Virus record (IMG/VR): IMGVR_UViG_3300022752_000494
Location: 1 to 20,029 of that record
Direction: 5' to 3' (one strand)
Origin: a virus
DNA: 20,029 bases
Position 1 is the stretch's first letter, and each line of letters opens with the position of its first letter. The position numbers and the translations under genes were made by a program. The notes below the pieces were generated by a model. It was given only the letters and a program-made list of their open reading frames with translations, was not told the DNA's origin and ran no database searches. Positions 6,914 through 12,594 of this stretch are shown here, in pieces.

Positions 6914-7519
6914 ATGGAAACAATCAAAAACTTGGCGAAAGCTTTGGTTAAAGCAACCGCCCAAATCGAAGGTGCTTCAAAGGACAGTACCAACCCACAT
7001 TTCCGAAACAAGTACGCAGACCTTGCGAGTGTTACGGATGCGATCAAGAAACCGCTTAACGAGAACGGTTTGACGTACTCACAAATCATTCACCGCTTGG
7101 ATGGTGGAGTGGGTGTAGAAACGCTTATCATTCACGAATCGGGTGAAACCATGAGCAACGGCATTACCTTCGTTCCTGCGCCTAAAAACGATCCACACGG
7201 CTACGGTAGTGCGCTGACCTATGCTCGCCGTTACTCCCTTTCTGCTTGCTTCGGTGTTATTCAAGAAGACGACGATGCAAATGGTGCTACCAACCTACGT
7301 ACAACGGGCGATATTAACAAGGTTCAAAGCAAAAAGGAAGCCGCTCCAAAGTTCGCAAAGGCTAACGAACTGCAACCATTCACGGCTGAAAAGTACGCAA
7401 AGCTTTTGGAACTTCACGAAACCGACCCTGACTTATGCAAGAAGTTGGAATCGCATTACCGCATTACGTCTGAAATCAAGGCACAATTCAAGAAAGATAC
7501 CGGAAAGGATTGGAAATGA
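6914..7519 (+). CDS. erf: ERF-family single-strand DNA annealing protein (recombinase)
   Basis: ERF proteins bind single-stranded DNA and promote annealing during phage recombination and genome circularisation. The product has 201 residues. The family core is clear: NPHFRNKYADLASVTDAI (about 27-44), ETLIIHESGE (69-78), DPHGYGSALTYARRYSLSACFGV (93-115) and EDDDANG (118-124). The C-terminal 60 residues are charged and variable. An ORF reading back to 6761 is open, but ATG 6914 lies directly after promoter 2 and fits the family N-terminus. It is the first gene of a run of recombination and accessory genes, and the next ORF overlaps by ATGA. Confidence 0.92.
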   Translation: METIKNLAKALVKATAQIEGASKDSTNPHFRNKYADLASVTDAIKKPLNENGLTYSQIIHRLDGGVGVETLIIHESGETMSNGITFVPAPKNDPHGYGSALTYARRYSLSACFGVIQEDDDANGATNLRTTGDINKVQSKKEAAPKFAKANELQPFTAEKYAKLLELHETDPDLCKKLESHYRITSEIKAQFKKDTGKDWK

Positions 7520-7860
7520 CACACGACCAAAAATTAGAACTATTGAAGCACCTTTACCCGACTACGGGTAACCGTGAAATCGCAAAGCTTATCAATATAC
7601 ACTACACTACCGTACGTTACTATGGTGAAAAGTTCGGCCTTAAAAAGAATGAGGAACTACTCGCAGAGCAGAAAAAGGAAAGCCTTGGTAAGTCGTTGGA
7701 AGTAAGACGTGCGAGTGATTTACGGCATAAGCTTTTATCAGAAAAAACACTAAATTATTGGGAGCGTGTGAAGGAGTTTAAGCAAGATCAGCTACAAACA
7801 CACGGACGTAAGCACCCATTCTATCAATCAATCAAAAATAGCTTTTTCAATCATGGATAA
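7516..7860 (+). CDS. HTH DNA-binding protein
   Basis: The product has 114 residues, started at the ATG overlapping the erf stop codon (an ATG two codons earlier is possible). Residues about 3-35 (LELLKHLYPTTGNREIAKLINIHYTTVRYYGEKFGLKK) form a helix-turn-helix like those at the N-termini of phage HNH endonucleases, including the one at 8911 here. The rest is basic and helical, with KHPFYQSIKNSFFNHG at the end. There is no nuclease motif. It may be a transcription regulator or the detached DNA-binding half of a homing endonuclease. Confidence 0.7.
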   Translation: MTHDQKLELLKHLYPTTGNREIAKLINIHYTTVRYYGEKFGLKKNEELLAEQKKESLGKSLEVRRASDLRHKLLSEKTLNYWERVKEFKQDQLQTHGRKHPFYQSIKNSFFNHG

Positions 7861-8326
7861 TATCATTACCCAATCAAATAACTTACTTTCGTCTGTAACT
7901 GGACGGGAGCAAGTTGAACTGATGCACCAAGAGTTCCGGATTCAAATTGAAGATGGTAATATCAACCCGTTGGAGTTTGCAATCAAAGCACGGATGATTA
8001 TTAAGGCATTAGAACAGACTTTGAGCGATACCCAATACCTTGCAATAGGCGAACAAGAAAAGCACGGGAAAACGGCTGAAATGTTTGGAGCGGTGGCCAC
8101 GACTTCCGAAATGGGAGTTAAGTACGACTACGAAGGATGTAACGATATTGAATGGATTATTTTGAAGGAGAATGTTGAACGTGCAACCGAAATGCTGAAA
8201 GCACGTGAGAAGTGGTTGCGATCACTGACCAAGCCTGAAAACATTGTGGACGGTAACGGTGAAATTGTAACCATTACCCCACCAATCAAAAGAAGTACAA
8301 CAACCTTAAAAGTAACAATGAAATGA
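7853..8326 (+). CDS. Conserved phage protein of unknown function, recombination cluster
   Basis: The product has 157 residues, mostly helical. The pattern GVKYDYEGCNDIEW, LKAREKWLRSL, then IKRSTTTLKVTM at the end recalls proteins that lie next to recombination genes in many phages, but I cannot name a role. It overlaps the upstream gene by 8 bases and the next by 4. Its location between an ERF gene and small helical genes suggests a part in DNA recombination or replication; this is context only. Confidence 0.75.
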   Translation: MDNIITQSNNLLSSVTGREQVELMHQEFRIQIEDGNINPLEFAIKARMIIKALEQTLSDTQYLAIGEQEKHGKTAEMFGAVATTSEMGVKYDYEGCNDIEWIILKENVERATEMLKAREKWLRSLTKPENIVDGNGEIVTITPPIKRSTTTLKVTMK

Positions 8327-8595
8327 AACCAAATCCTCAACAACTAATCGACTTCATTCAAGGCATTAAATTAAAAGCTATGGAAGTACACTTAAACGCT
8401 GAATACACCGCAAAGAAACTTGACCTTTCAAGGGTTAGCCGTTTCGATATTTTGAACCAACGAATGCAACGGTTGTACCGATTGCGTTCCCAGTGCATCG
8501 AGCATAAAGACTTTTACAAGGCACTCCAAGCCATGCACCTGATTAACCGAGTTGGTTTTGAACTTTCCAAAACTTACAACTATACTGCACTATGA
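8323..8595 (+). CDS. Hypothetical helical protein of 90 residues
   Basis: The product is basic and almost fully helical (LIDFIQGIKLKAMEVHLNAEY, then RMQRLYRLRSQCIEHKDFYKALQAMHLINRVGFELSK). No family is recognised. ATGA overlaps at both ends place it in the erf operon. It could be a small DNA-associated protein. Confidence 0.7.
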   Translation: MKPNPQQLIDFIQGIKLKAMEVHLNAEYTAKKLDLSRVSRFDILNQRMQRLYRLRSQCIEHKDFYKALQAMHLINRVGFELSKTYNYTAL

Positions 8596-8960
8596 ATTAC
8601 CCCGATCCAACCAAAGAACAGTTAGCCATTACCCGTGCCGTGGTACTTATGCAAGCCTTAGCGGAAACCTTGGATGACTTGAAACGAACCAATGCCTACC
8701 GTCAATCTTTGAAGAACCGATTGAACTTATTAGAACATGACTTGTCTATTTACCTCAACACGCTTTCCGTAGCGTTTTGGGGTGAGGATGAGGAACTTAT
8801 GATGCAAATAAGCCGAGGTATTGATGCGGTTACGGGTGCGCTTGCAACGTGGCATCCGGCACAAATGGCCGTTCTGGAAGACGTATTAAATCAAATTGAA
8901 ACCCAATTCAATGAAGCAACGCAGATTGACGGAGGAACAGAAGAAGTACATCCTGAATAA
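8592..8960 (+). CDS. Hypothetical helical protein of 122 residues
   Basis: The product is helical and acidic (AVVLMQALAETLDDLKRTNAYRQSLKNRLNLLEHDLSIYL, then LMMQISRGIDAVTGAL), with a probable coiled-coil near residues 25-50. No family is recognised. Its last 50 bases overlap the HNH endonuclease gene in another frame, so the short C-terminus NEATQIDGGTEEVHPE may be a by-product of that gene inserting here rather than the original end. Confidence 0.7.
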   Translation: MNYPDPTKEQLAITRAVVLMQALAETLDDLKRTNAYRQSLKNRLNLLEHDLSIYLNTLSVAFWGEDEELMMQISRGIDAVTGALATWHPAQMAVLEDVLNQIETQFNEATQIDGGTEEVHPE

Positions 8961-9528
8961 TTACCCATTTCAATACTCCAAAGATATTGCAGATCACCTC
9001 GGATTTAATGTTTCAACTGTTTACAATTTTGCTCACCGAACGGACTTAAACAAAGATGCAAAATTTAGAAGTGAAGAATTAAAAAAGCAAGGGGATAGAT
9101 TAAGAGAAATTGGAAAGGTTGGAAGGTTTGCCAAAGGACGAAAGCCACACAATTACGGTAAAAAGATGGATGCAGAAACTTACGAAAAAGTTAAAGCAAC
9201 CATGTTTACAAAAGGATCGAAGCCACATAACTGGAAGCCTGATGGATCGGAGCGAGTTGATGTAGAAGGTTATACAATGATCAAAGTAAATGGCAAGTAT
9301 ATTCAAAAACACGTGTACCTTTGGAATCAAAAGCATGGGGAAGTACCGAGAGGATATGCGGTAATTTTCAAAGATAGAAACAACAAGAACCTAACTATTG
9401 AAAACCTTGAATTGGTTAGTCGCAAAGATTTGATGTTACGCAATACCATTCAACGATACGACCCCGAGTTACAATTTACAATGAAAGTTTTATCAAAATT
9501 AAAAAAACAAATAAATGCCAAAAAATAA
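8911..9528 (+). CDS. HNH homing-type endonuclease with N-terminal HTH
   Basis: The product has 205 residues from ATG 8911; a TTG at 8896 is a weaker option. Residues 7-48 form a helix-turn-helix (LTEEQKKYILNNYP, ADHLGFNVSTVYNFAHRTDL). Two short repeats with FxKGxKPHN (about 73-81 and 99-107) resemble NUMOD-type DNA-contact motifs. Residues 134-171 form the HNH core: KHVYLWNQKHGEVPRGY, then AVIFKDRNNKNLTIENLELVSR with Asp155, Asn160 and Asn165. Where classical members have VxHxDGN, this one has Phe153. The His may be supplied elsewhere or activity may be reduced. The gene is AT-richer than its neighbours and overlaps the upstream gene, which fits a selfish insertion. Confidence 0.8.
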   Translation: MKQRRLTEEQKKYILNNYPFQYSKDIADHLGFNVSTVYNFAHRTDLNKDAKFRSEELKKQGDRLREIGKVGRFAKGRKPHNYGKKMDAETYEKVKATMFTKGSKPHNWKPDGSERVDVEGYTMIKVNGKYIQKHVYLWNQKHGEVPRGYAVIFKDRNNKNLTIENLELVSRKDLMLRNTIQRYDPELQFTMKVLSKLKKQINAKK

Positions 9529-9751
9529 AATCGAAGATTTGAGAAATCATTTATTCTCAACACTGGAAGCTTTGTTAGATGAGGACAAACCGCTTGAATT
9601 AGATCGTGCCAAAGCTATTGCAGACGTGGCCCAGGTCATTGTAAATTCTGCAAAGGTAGAGGTTGACTATGTTAAGGCTACCGAAAGGAGCAGAGGAACG
9701 AGTGGTTTCTTTCCGGATAGCCCAAATGGAAGTTTATACTTAAATGAATAG
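9515..9751 (+). CDS. Conserved small phage protein, function unknown
   Basis: The product has 78 residues with a familiar phage pattern: IEDLRNHLFSTLEALLDED, LDRAKAIADVAQVIVNSAKVEVDYVKA. It is helical with a flexible, serine-rich tail. Such proteins are widespread in tailed phages of Gram-negative hosts and are of unknown role, often near DNA-binding genes. It overlaps the HNH gene by 14 bases. Confidence 0.75.
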   Translation: MPKNKIEDLRNHLFSTLEALLDEDKPLELDRAKAIADVAQVIVNSAKVEVDYVKATERSRGTSGFFPDSPNGSLYLNE

Positions 9752-9754
9752 AAT

Positions 9755-9964
9755 ATGAAATATCAGAAACCACAGAACAAACAGGACGTTGAAGCCTTAA
9801 AATGGAAAATGAGTTACTTAGAGAACCAACTAACGGGTGAGTTATGCGATGAAGAAATGATGCTACGTCAAGAGATCAGCGAAATTAAGCAACTCCTTCG
9901 ATCGGTTGAATACCCTGAACGTCCGACCGATTCAAGTTTTGAATGTTTTGGTTGTGGATCATAA
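9755..9964 (+). CDS. Small coiled-coil-like protein adjoining the attC-like array
   Basis: The product has 69 residues: a long charged helix (WKMSYLENQL, EMMLRQEISEIKQLLRSVEY) followed by a short tail with CFGCGS, which might bind metal. The family is unknown. Its TAA stop (9962-9964) falls inside the left core of the first attC-like site. The two cassette genes end in a similar place relative to their sites, so this could be the cargo of an older cassette. However, the base pattern expected at the start of such a cassette is not found upstream. Confidence 0.65.
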   Translation: MKYQKPQNKQDVEALKWKMSYLENQLTGELCDEEMMLRQEISEIKQLLRSVEYPERPTDSSFECFGCGS

Positions 9965-10056
9965 CGTTTTGCAGCTTGGCGAAGTATCCACCTGCACAAA
10001 TTTAATTATTAACCGAGAAGTATATGTGGCTATTTTGCCAAACTGCTGTTAGGTGC
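9957..10056 (+). repeat. attC-like recombination site 1
   Basis: This is an imperfect palindrome with integron attC layout. The left core ends in TAAC (to 9965), then comes a 5-base spacer GTTTT. The left arm 9971-9991 pairs with the right arm 10026-10046 over 21 positions (17 Watson-Crick, 2 G-T, 2 mismatches). One base then leads to GTTAGGTGC (10048-10056), which has the GTTRRRY core of integron sites. The loop of 34 bases holds AATTATTAACC (10004-10014). The left core is not complementary to the right core, as expected when the right core belongs to the next inserted cassette. Confidence 0.68.
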
Positions 10057-10354
10057 AGTGCTTCTCACAATTTGAAACAAAATGAACAAAATATTTATAT
10101 GTGTATTATTGCAAATTGTTCTTTTTATCCCATTCTATTTGGTTTGGAGGAATGATTGCAAAACAATAGGTAAAGACAACTTAGCAGTCAGTTTACAAGA
10201 ACGATTTTTGTACTGGCTTATATTTTGTCCAATTTGGTTGGCAGGTGTCTTGGATTAGCATTGCACCTAACGGTTTGCGGCTTGGCGCAGTGCCGCATAC
10301 ACTAAAATCAATTATTAACCACTGCACTCTCAGCGGCATTGCGCTAAACCGCTG
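10049..10354 (+). mobile_element. Integron-like gene cassette 1 (306 bp)
   Basis: If cut at G/TT as in integrons, the cassette runs from TTAGGTGCA (10049-10057) to the G before TTGGGCGCA. Its first nine bases are the exact reverse complement of TGCACCTAA (10262-10270), which opens its own attC-like site. That is the signature of a cassette circle inserted at one site. It holds one 58-residue ORF in the same direction as the phage genes and no promoter of its own. No integrase lies in the window. Confidence 0.65.
10082..10258 (+). CDS. Cassette 1 cargo: small two-helix membrane protein
   Basis: The product has 58 residues and was found by reading the intergenic block. Residues 3-22 (KIFICVLLQIVLFIPFYLVW) and 42-57 (FLYWLIFCPIWLAGVL) are strongly hydrophobic, joined by a short charged loop (RNDCKTIGKDN). 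It is therefore a two-span inner-membrane protein with both ends on the same side. The leader AAACAAA just before the ATG is also found before the cassette 2 gene. No family is recognised. Small membrane proteins are frequent as integron cargo and in phage superinfection exclusion, so an exclusion or toxin role is possible but unproven. Confidence 0.6.
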   Translation: MNKIFICVLLQIVLFIPFYLVWRNDCKTIGKDNLAVSLQERFLYWLIFCPIWLAGVLD

Positions 10355-10362
10355 TTGGGCGC
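10262..10362 (+). repeat. attC-like recombination site 2
   Basis: The left core GCACCTAAC (10263-10271) is followed by spacer GGTTT. The left arm GCGGCTTGGCGCAGTGCCGC (10277-10296) pairs with GCGGCATTGCGCTAAACCGC (10333-10352) over 20 positions (17 Watson-Crick, 2 G-T, 1 mismatch). One base then leads to GTTGGGCGC (10354-10362). Spacer lengths and the stem position of a C-A mismatch are the same as in site 1. The 36-base loop again holds AATTATTAACC (10310-10320). Confidence 0.72.
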
Positions 10363-10380
10363 AGTTAATCTTCAAACAAA

Positions 10381-10593
10381 ATGGATAAAAAGGAACAAGA
10401 ATTACAAGATATTGCAGAACAATTAATGCAAAGTGAAAATTTAGCGGCAAGCGTAGAGATACTTCGTCAATTTGCTGAAAAGTGTTGGCAGGAAGGTGCT
10501 TGTGAAGCGCAGAATGATGCCGCTAAATATATCAATGAACACACGGTAAACTATCGTGATATTCCGAATGTTCTATTTACGGGTCGCTTTTAA
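10381..10593 (+). CDS. Cassette 2 cargo: small helical soluble protein
   Basis: The product has 70 residues (MDKKEQELQDIAEQLMQSENLAASVEILRQFAEKCWQEG, then AAKYINEHTVNYRDIPNVLF). It is acidic and predicted helical for the first 50 residues, with no membrane segment and no recognised family. The ATG follows a leader AAACAAA shared with cassette 1, and lies 18-25 bases after the cassette start core. Expression would need read-through from the upstream phage operon, because no promoter is visible inside the cassette. Confidence 0.65.
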   Translation: MDKKEQELQDIAEQLMQSENLAASVEILRQFAEKCWQEGACEAQNDAAKYINEHTVNYRDIPNVLFTGRF

Positions 10594-10594
10594 T

Positions 10595-10619
10595 TGCGCC
10601 CAACTCATTTATTGGCGCA
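10595..10619 (+). repeat. Degenerate or minimal third attC-like end
   Basis: TGCGCCCAA (10595-10603) and TTGGCGCA (10612-10619) form an 8-bp stem with one bulged C around CTCATTTA. It has outer cores like the attC sites but lacks the inner arms and the AATTATTAACC loop. It may be a deleted attC, or may act as a weak hairpin after the cargo gene. Confidence 0.45.
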
Positions 10620-10626
10620 CATTTAT

Positions 10627-10657
10627 TTCGCTTATTTAAAAAATAGTGTTATATTTG
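10627..10657 (+). promoter_or_regulatory. Probable promoter for the replication-initiator gene
   Basis: TATATTTG at 10650-10657 is a perfect -7 element. The -33 region (TTTCG near 10626-10630) is weak, and the GCACAATT extension of the shared promoter class is absent. It lies just after the cassette array and about 105 bases before the next ATG, leaving a long structured leader. Confidence 0.5.
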
Positions 10658-10670
10658 AAGCAGAAACAAA

Positions 10671-10691
10671 AGCAAATTAGCGGATTTGCCT
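10671..10691. promoter_or_regulatory. Inverted repeat just downstream of the promoter, possible operator
   Basis: GCAAAT (10672-10677) and ATTTGC (10684-10689) are perfect inverted copies around TAGCGG, about 15 bases after the -7 element. The position suits a repressor site or a small 5' hairpin. Confidence 0.35.
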
Positions 10692-10707
10692 TTCAATAAA
10701 ACCTAAG

Positions 10708-10752
10708 AACCCTGCCTTGAACGTGTACCGCTATACCGTTCTTGGTGGGGTT
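10708..10752 (+). promoter_or_regulatory. Long leader hairpin before the replication-initiator gene
   Basis: AACCCTGCC (10708-10716) pairs with GGTGGGGTT (10744-10752), including two G-T pairs. Inside it, GAACG (10719-10723) pairs with CGTTC (10737-10741) and GTA with TAC. It ends eight bases before the ATG at 10761 and is followed by a loose T-rich stretch. It could be a weak terminator/attenuator or a translation control element. Confidence 0.5.
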
Positions 10753-10760
10753 TATTATTT

Positions 10761-11534
10761 ATGAACCTAATCGATTACAATTTTCGCCTGAATTCGATCA
10801 TTAAGGAAGGGATGTTAACGACAAACGAAATCGCTTTGATGTTTGTTATTATCAACCTACAAAACACGCTTAAATCGGATTTATTCGGTTTGCCTACCCG
10901 AACAACCTCGGCACATTTGAACCTATCCCATCCGACCTATTACCGTACTTTGGAAGGCTTACAAAACAAGGGATTGATAGCAATTTTAGAGCAAGGAAAG
11001 AAGAACCAAGCACCCATTATTCGAATCACATTCGATAAAAAAATTTTAGCGAATCCGTTTAGCATTTCACAATTCGAAACGAATACGATAAAAGAAAATG
11101 AACAAATGCTATCAAAAAATTTTATCGAATCCGTGCACATAAATAAGAAAGAAGAAAGAATCAAAAATAAAGAATCTAATAATAGTAGTAGTAGTAGATT
11201 TATTAAAGAGCCCTTTCAAAATTTGAAACCAAGTGACTGCAAAGGGTACATTAACGAGCAATTAGAACACCACATATTCAACCTCAAACAAGCAACCAAT
11301 TACACGGTAGAACAAATACGCTCGGCAGTCGATACCTTTGTGAACTATCAAGAACTTGAAAGCAAAATGTACCACTTCAAAAGCGATTCATTCAAACACT
11401 TTGCACACTGGATAAAACGCATTGACCTGAACAAGATCAACAAACCAAAAGAGCAAAAGCTAAACGCCAACCAAATGACCGACGACGAAATCGCAAAATG
11501 GGTGGTAGAAAAACGATACGGAAAACAACCTTAA
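10761..11534 (+). CDS. Winged-helix replication initiator-like protein (DnaD/phage replisome organiser type)
   Basis: The product has 257 residues. Residues about 14-95 form a winged helix (LTTNEIALMFVIINLQNTL, TRTTSAHLNLSHPTYYRTLEGLQNKGLIAI), as in phage replication initiators that bind the origin. A low-complexity linker (NKKEERIKNKESNNSSSSRF, about 127-147) joins a C-terminal helical domain (VEQIRSAVDTFVNYQELE, FKHFAHWIKRIDL). The closing NQMTDDEIAKWVVEKRYG is a typical short tail of DnaD/replication-O-type proteins. The next gene follows ten bases later. The replication role is inferred from domain order and neighbours. Confidence 0.68.
   Translation: MNLIDYNFRLNSIIKEGMLTTNEIALMFVIINLQNTLKSDLFGLPTRTTSAHLNLSHPTYYRTLEGLQNKGLIAILEQGKKNQAPIIRITFDKKILANPFSISQFETNTIKENEQMLSKNFIESVHINKKEERIKNKESNNSSSSRFIKEPFQNLKPSDCKGYINEQLEHHIFNLKQATNYTVEQIRSAVDTFVNYQELESKMYHFKSDSFKHFAHWIKRIDLNKINKPKEQKLNANQMTDDEIAKWVVEKRYGKQP
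11183..11197 (+). repeat. TAG trinucleotide run in the initiator linker
   Basis: Five TAG units encode part of the Asn/Ser linker. A whole-unit change would only alter linker length and would not shift the frame. Confidence 0.8.
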
Positions 11535-11544
11535 AAAAAACGAT

Positions 11545-12300
11545 ATGAAAATCAAAGAAATGAACCAAGCAACCCGAACCGAGTACCTGACAAAGCAACT
11601 GCTTAAACTGTATTCATACTTCGGTAACAACGTAGCAATGGATGAAGGAATTATGCGACAGGTTGAAACACTTGAAGAAGACCTGGAAACCTACACCAAC
11701 TTAACCACCGAACAATTCGAGCAAGCGTTAAGGAACGGACGTAAGGAAAGCACCGACGCTTTCAAGCCTTCCATTCGTTTAATCGTGCAATGGGTGGGTA
11801 ACTACATCGTGCGCTTCAATAAGTCCGAACAAAAGATCACGCATTCAGGAGCGGAGTTCTCACGTAACTATCCAATCGAGCAACGCAAAGCGTGGATAAT
11901 TTCAAGCTACCGACAATATCATGAAGAGGGAAAGGACATGACCAAGTTCTTTGACTTCGGTGCGCCTACCTACGAAGCAATTTACAAGTACTGCGGTTAC
12001 AACCTTTCACACGATCAACGTGAGTGGTGTTTCGAAATGAGCAAACGACTTTCACTTTCGCAAATGTTCAATGCGTTTCTAACCCGTGACGAAAGCGACG
12101 AGTTCAGAAGCAATCCAACCGCCTGTGCTTATGCTTGCAAACTGTTCTTTGATCAGTTCCCAACGGAAGAGGATTTACGCAACCAGTTAGGTTACTTCGA
12201 TAAGGTAAGCCATGATCACTTTGTAGCGAGTTATGAAAAGACACCGCAGTTAGTTGCGTACATGAGAAAGAAGCAAGAAAATATTTATGGACTTTCTTAA
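11545..12300 (+). CDS. Hypothetical replication-cluster protein of 251 residues
   Basis: The product is a mostly helical, charged protein (TEYLTKQLLKLYSYFGNNVAMDEGIMRQVETLEEDLETY, then FEQALRNGRKESTDAFKPSIRLIVQWVGNYI). The N-terminal part resembles the substrate-loading or N-terminal domains of phage helicase loaders, and the gene directly follows the initiator-like gene, the usual place for a loader. There is no Walker motif, so it is not a DnaC-type ATPase. The second half (WCFEMSKRLSLSQMFNAFLTRDESDEFR) is not recognised. An internal ATG at 11563 is an alternative start. The loader role is a context guess. Confidence 0.6.
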   Translation: MKIKEMNQATRTEYLTKQLLKLYSYFGNNVAMDEGIMRQVETLEEDLETYTNLTTEQFEQALRNGRKESTDAFKPSIRLIVQWVGNYIVRFNKSEQKITHSGAEFSRNYPIEQRKAWIISSYRQYHEEGKDMTKFFDFGAPTYEAIYKYCGYNLSHDQREWCFEMSKRLSLSQMFNAFLTRDESDEFRSNPTACAYACKLFFDQFPTEEDLRNQLGYFDKVSHDHFVASYEKTPQLVAYMRKKQENIYGLS

Positions 12301-12307
12301 AAATAAG

Positions 12308-12337
12308 TTGCACAATTCGATTTCATTACTATCTTTG
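12308..12337 (+). promoter_or_regulatory. Phage promoter 3 of the shared class
   Basis: TTG at 12308-12310 is extended by CACAATTCGATTTCATT, then TATCTTTG at 12330-12337 with 19 bases between. The leader (ACCAAAAAACAAACTT) is A-rich and the ATG at 12358 follows about 20 bases later. Confidence 0.78.
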
Positions 12338-12357
12338 TAATACCAAAAAACAAACTT

Positions 12358-12594
12358 ATGAACTTAACAGATTGGCTTACGCTCGAAACCGAAGACGGGG
12401 ATATTGAATTTAAAGTCCTTGTTGATACCGAAGATCCACACGATTGGGAGATTCTCGAAGTAAGACGCAACGGTGAACCCTACGAACAAAACGAAGACGA
12501 ACATTCCGACATGGTAGAAATGGCCGAAGAATGGGCAAGGGATGCGGAGCAGAATTATTTCGACGATATGCGTGAAATGTTCAACGATGATTAA
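12358..12594 (+). CDS. Very acidic small protein, possible DNA mimic
   Basis: The product has 78 residues with 28 Asp/Glu and only 5 Lys/Arg, a net charge near -23 (for example LETEDGDIEF, NEDEHSDMVEMAEEWARDAEQN, YFDDMREMFNDD). It is the first gene after a strong phage promoter, so it is likely made early and in quantity. Small, strongly acidic early phage proteins are sometimes DNA mimics that block restriction or other DNA-binding enzymes. That is inference; no family is recognised. It overlaps the next gene by eight bases. Confidence 0.72.
   Translation: MNLTDWLTLETEDGDIEFKVLVDTEDPHDWEILEVRRNGEPYEQNEDEHSDMVEMAEEWARDAEQNYFDDMREMFNDD

Larger units (their letters stand above)
10355..10619 (+). 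mobile_element. Integron-like gene cassette 2 with a shortened end site
   Basis: The first nine bases TTGGGCGCA (10355-10363) are the exact reverse complement of TGCGCCCAA (10595-10603), which lies just after the cargo stop codon as in cassette 1. The expected long attC stem is missing beyond this point. Only a short palindrome remains, so the right end at 10619 is approximate. Confidence 0.55.

Noticed and set aside
9755-9964. Treating this gene as a third, leftmost cassette
   Set aside because: The nine bases expected at its start (reverse complement of the left core of site 1, like GTTATGATC) are not present upstream of 9755.
9992-10014. TGCACAAATTTAATT in the loop of site 1 as a fourth copy of the shared promoter
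   Set aside because: It lacks a -7 TAnnTTTG element at the right distance and is better explained as part of the attC-like loop.
9957-10362. Reading the palindromes as REP-type repeats or ordinary terminators
   Set aside because: They have no T run, have 34-36-base loops, and show the cassette self-complementary ends that REP elements do not explain.
10193-10450. An 85-residue ORF on the minus strand across cassette 1 end and cassette 2 start
   Set aside because: It crosses an attC-like palindrome and both cassette boundaries, opposes two plausible + strand ORFs and has no promoter or leader.
11183-11197. TAG trinucleotide run as a phase-variation switch
   Set aside because: The units are three bases long, so changes keep the reading frame; it only varies a linker.
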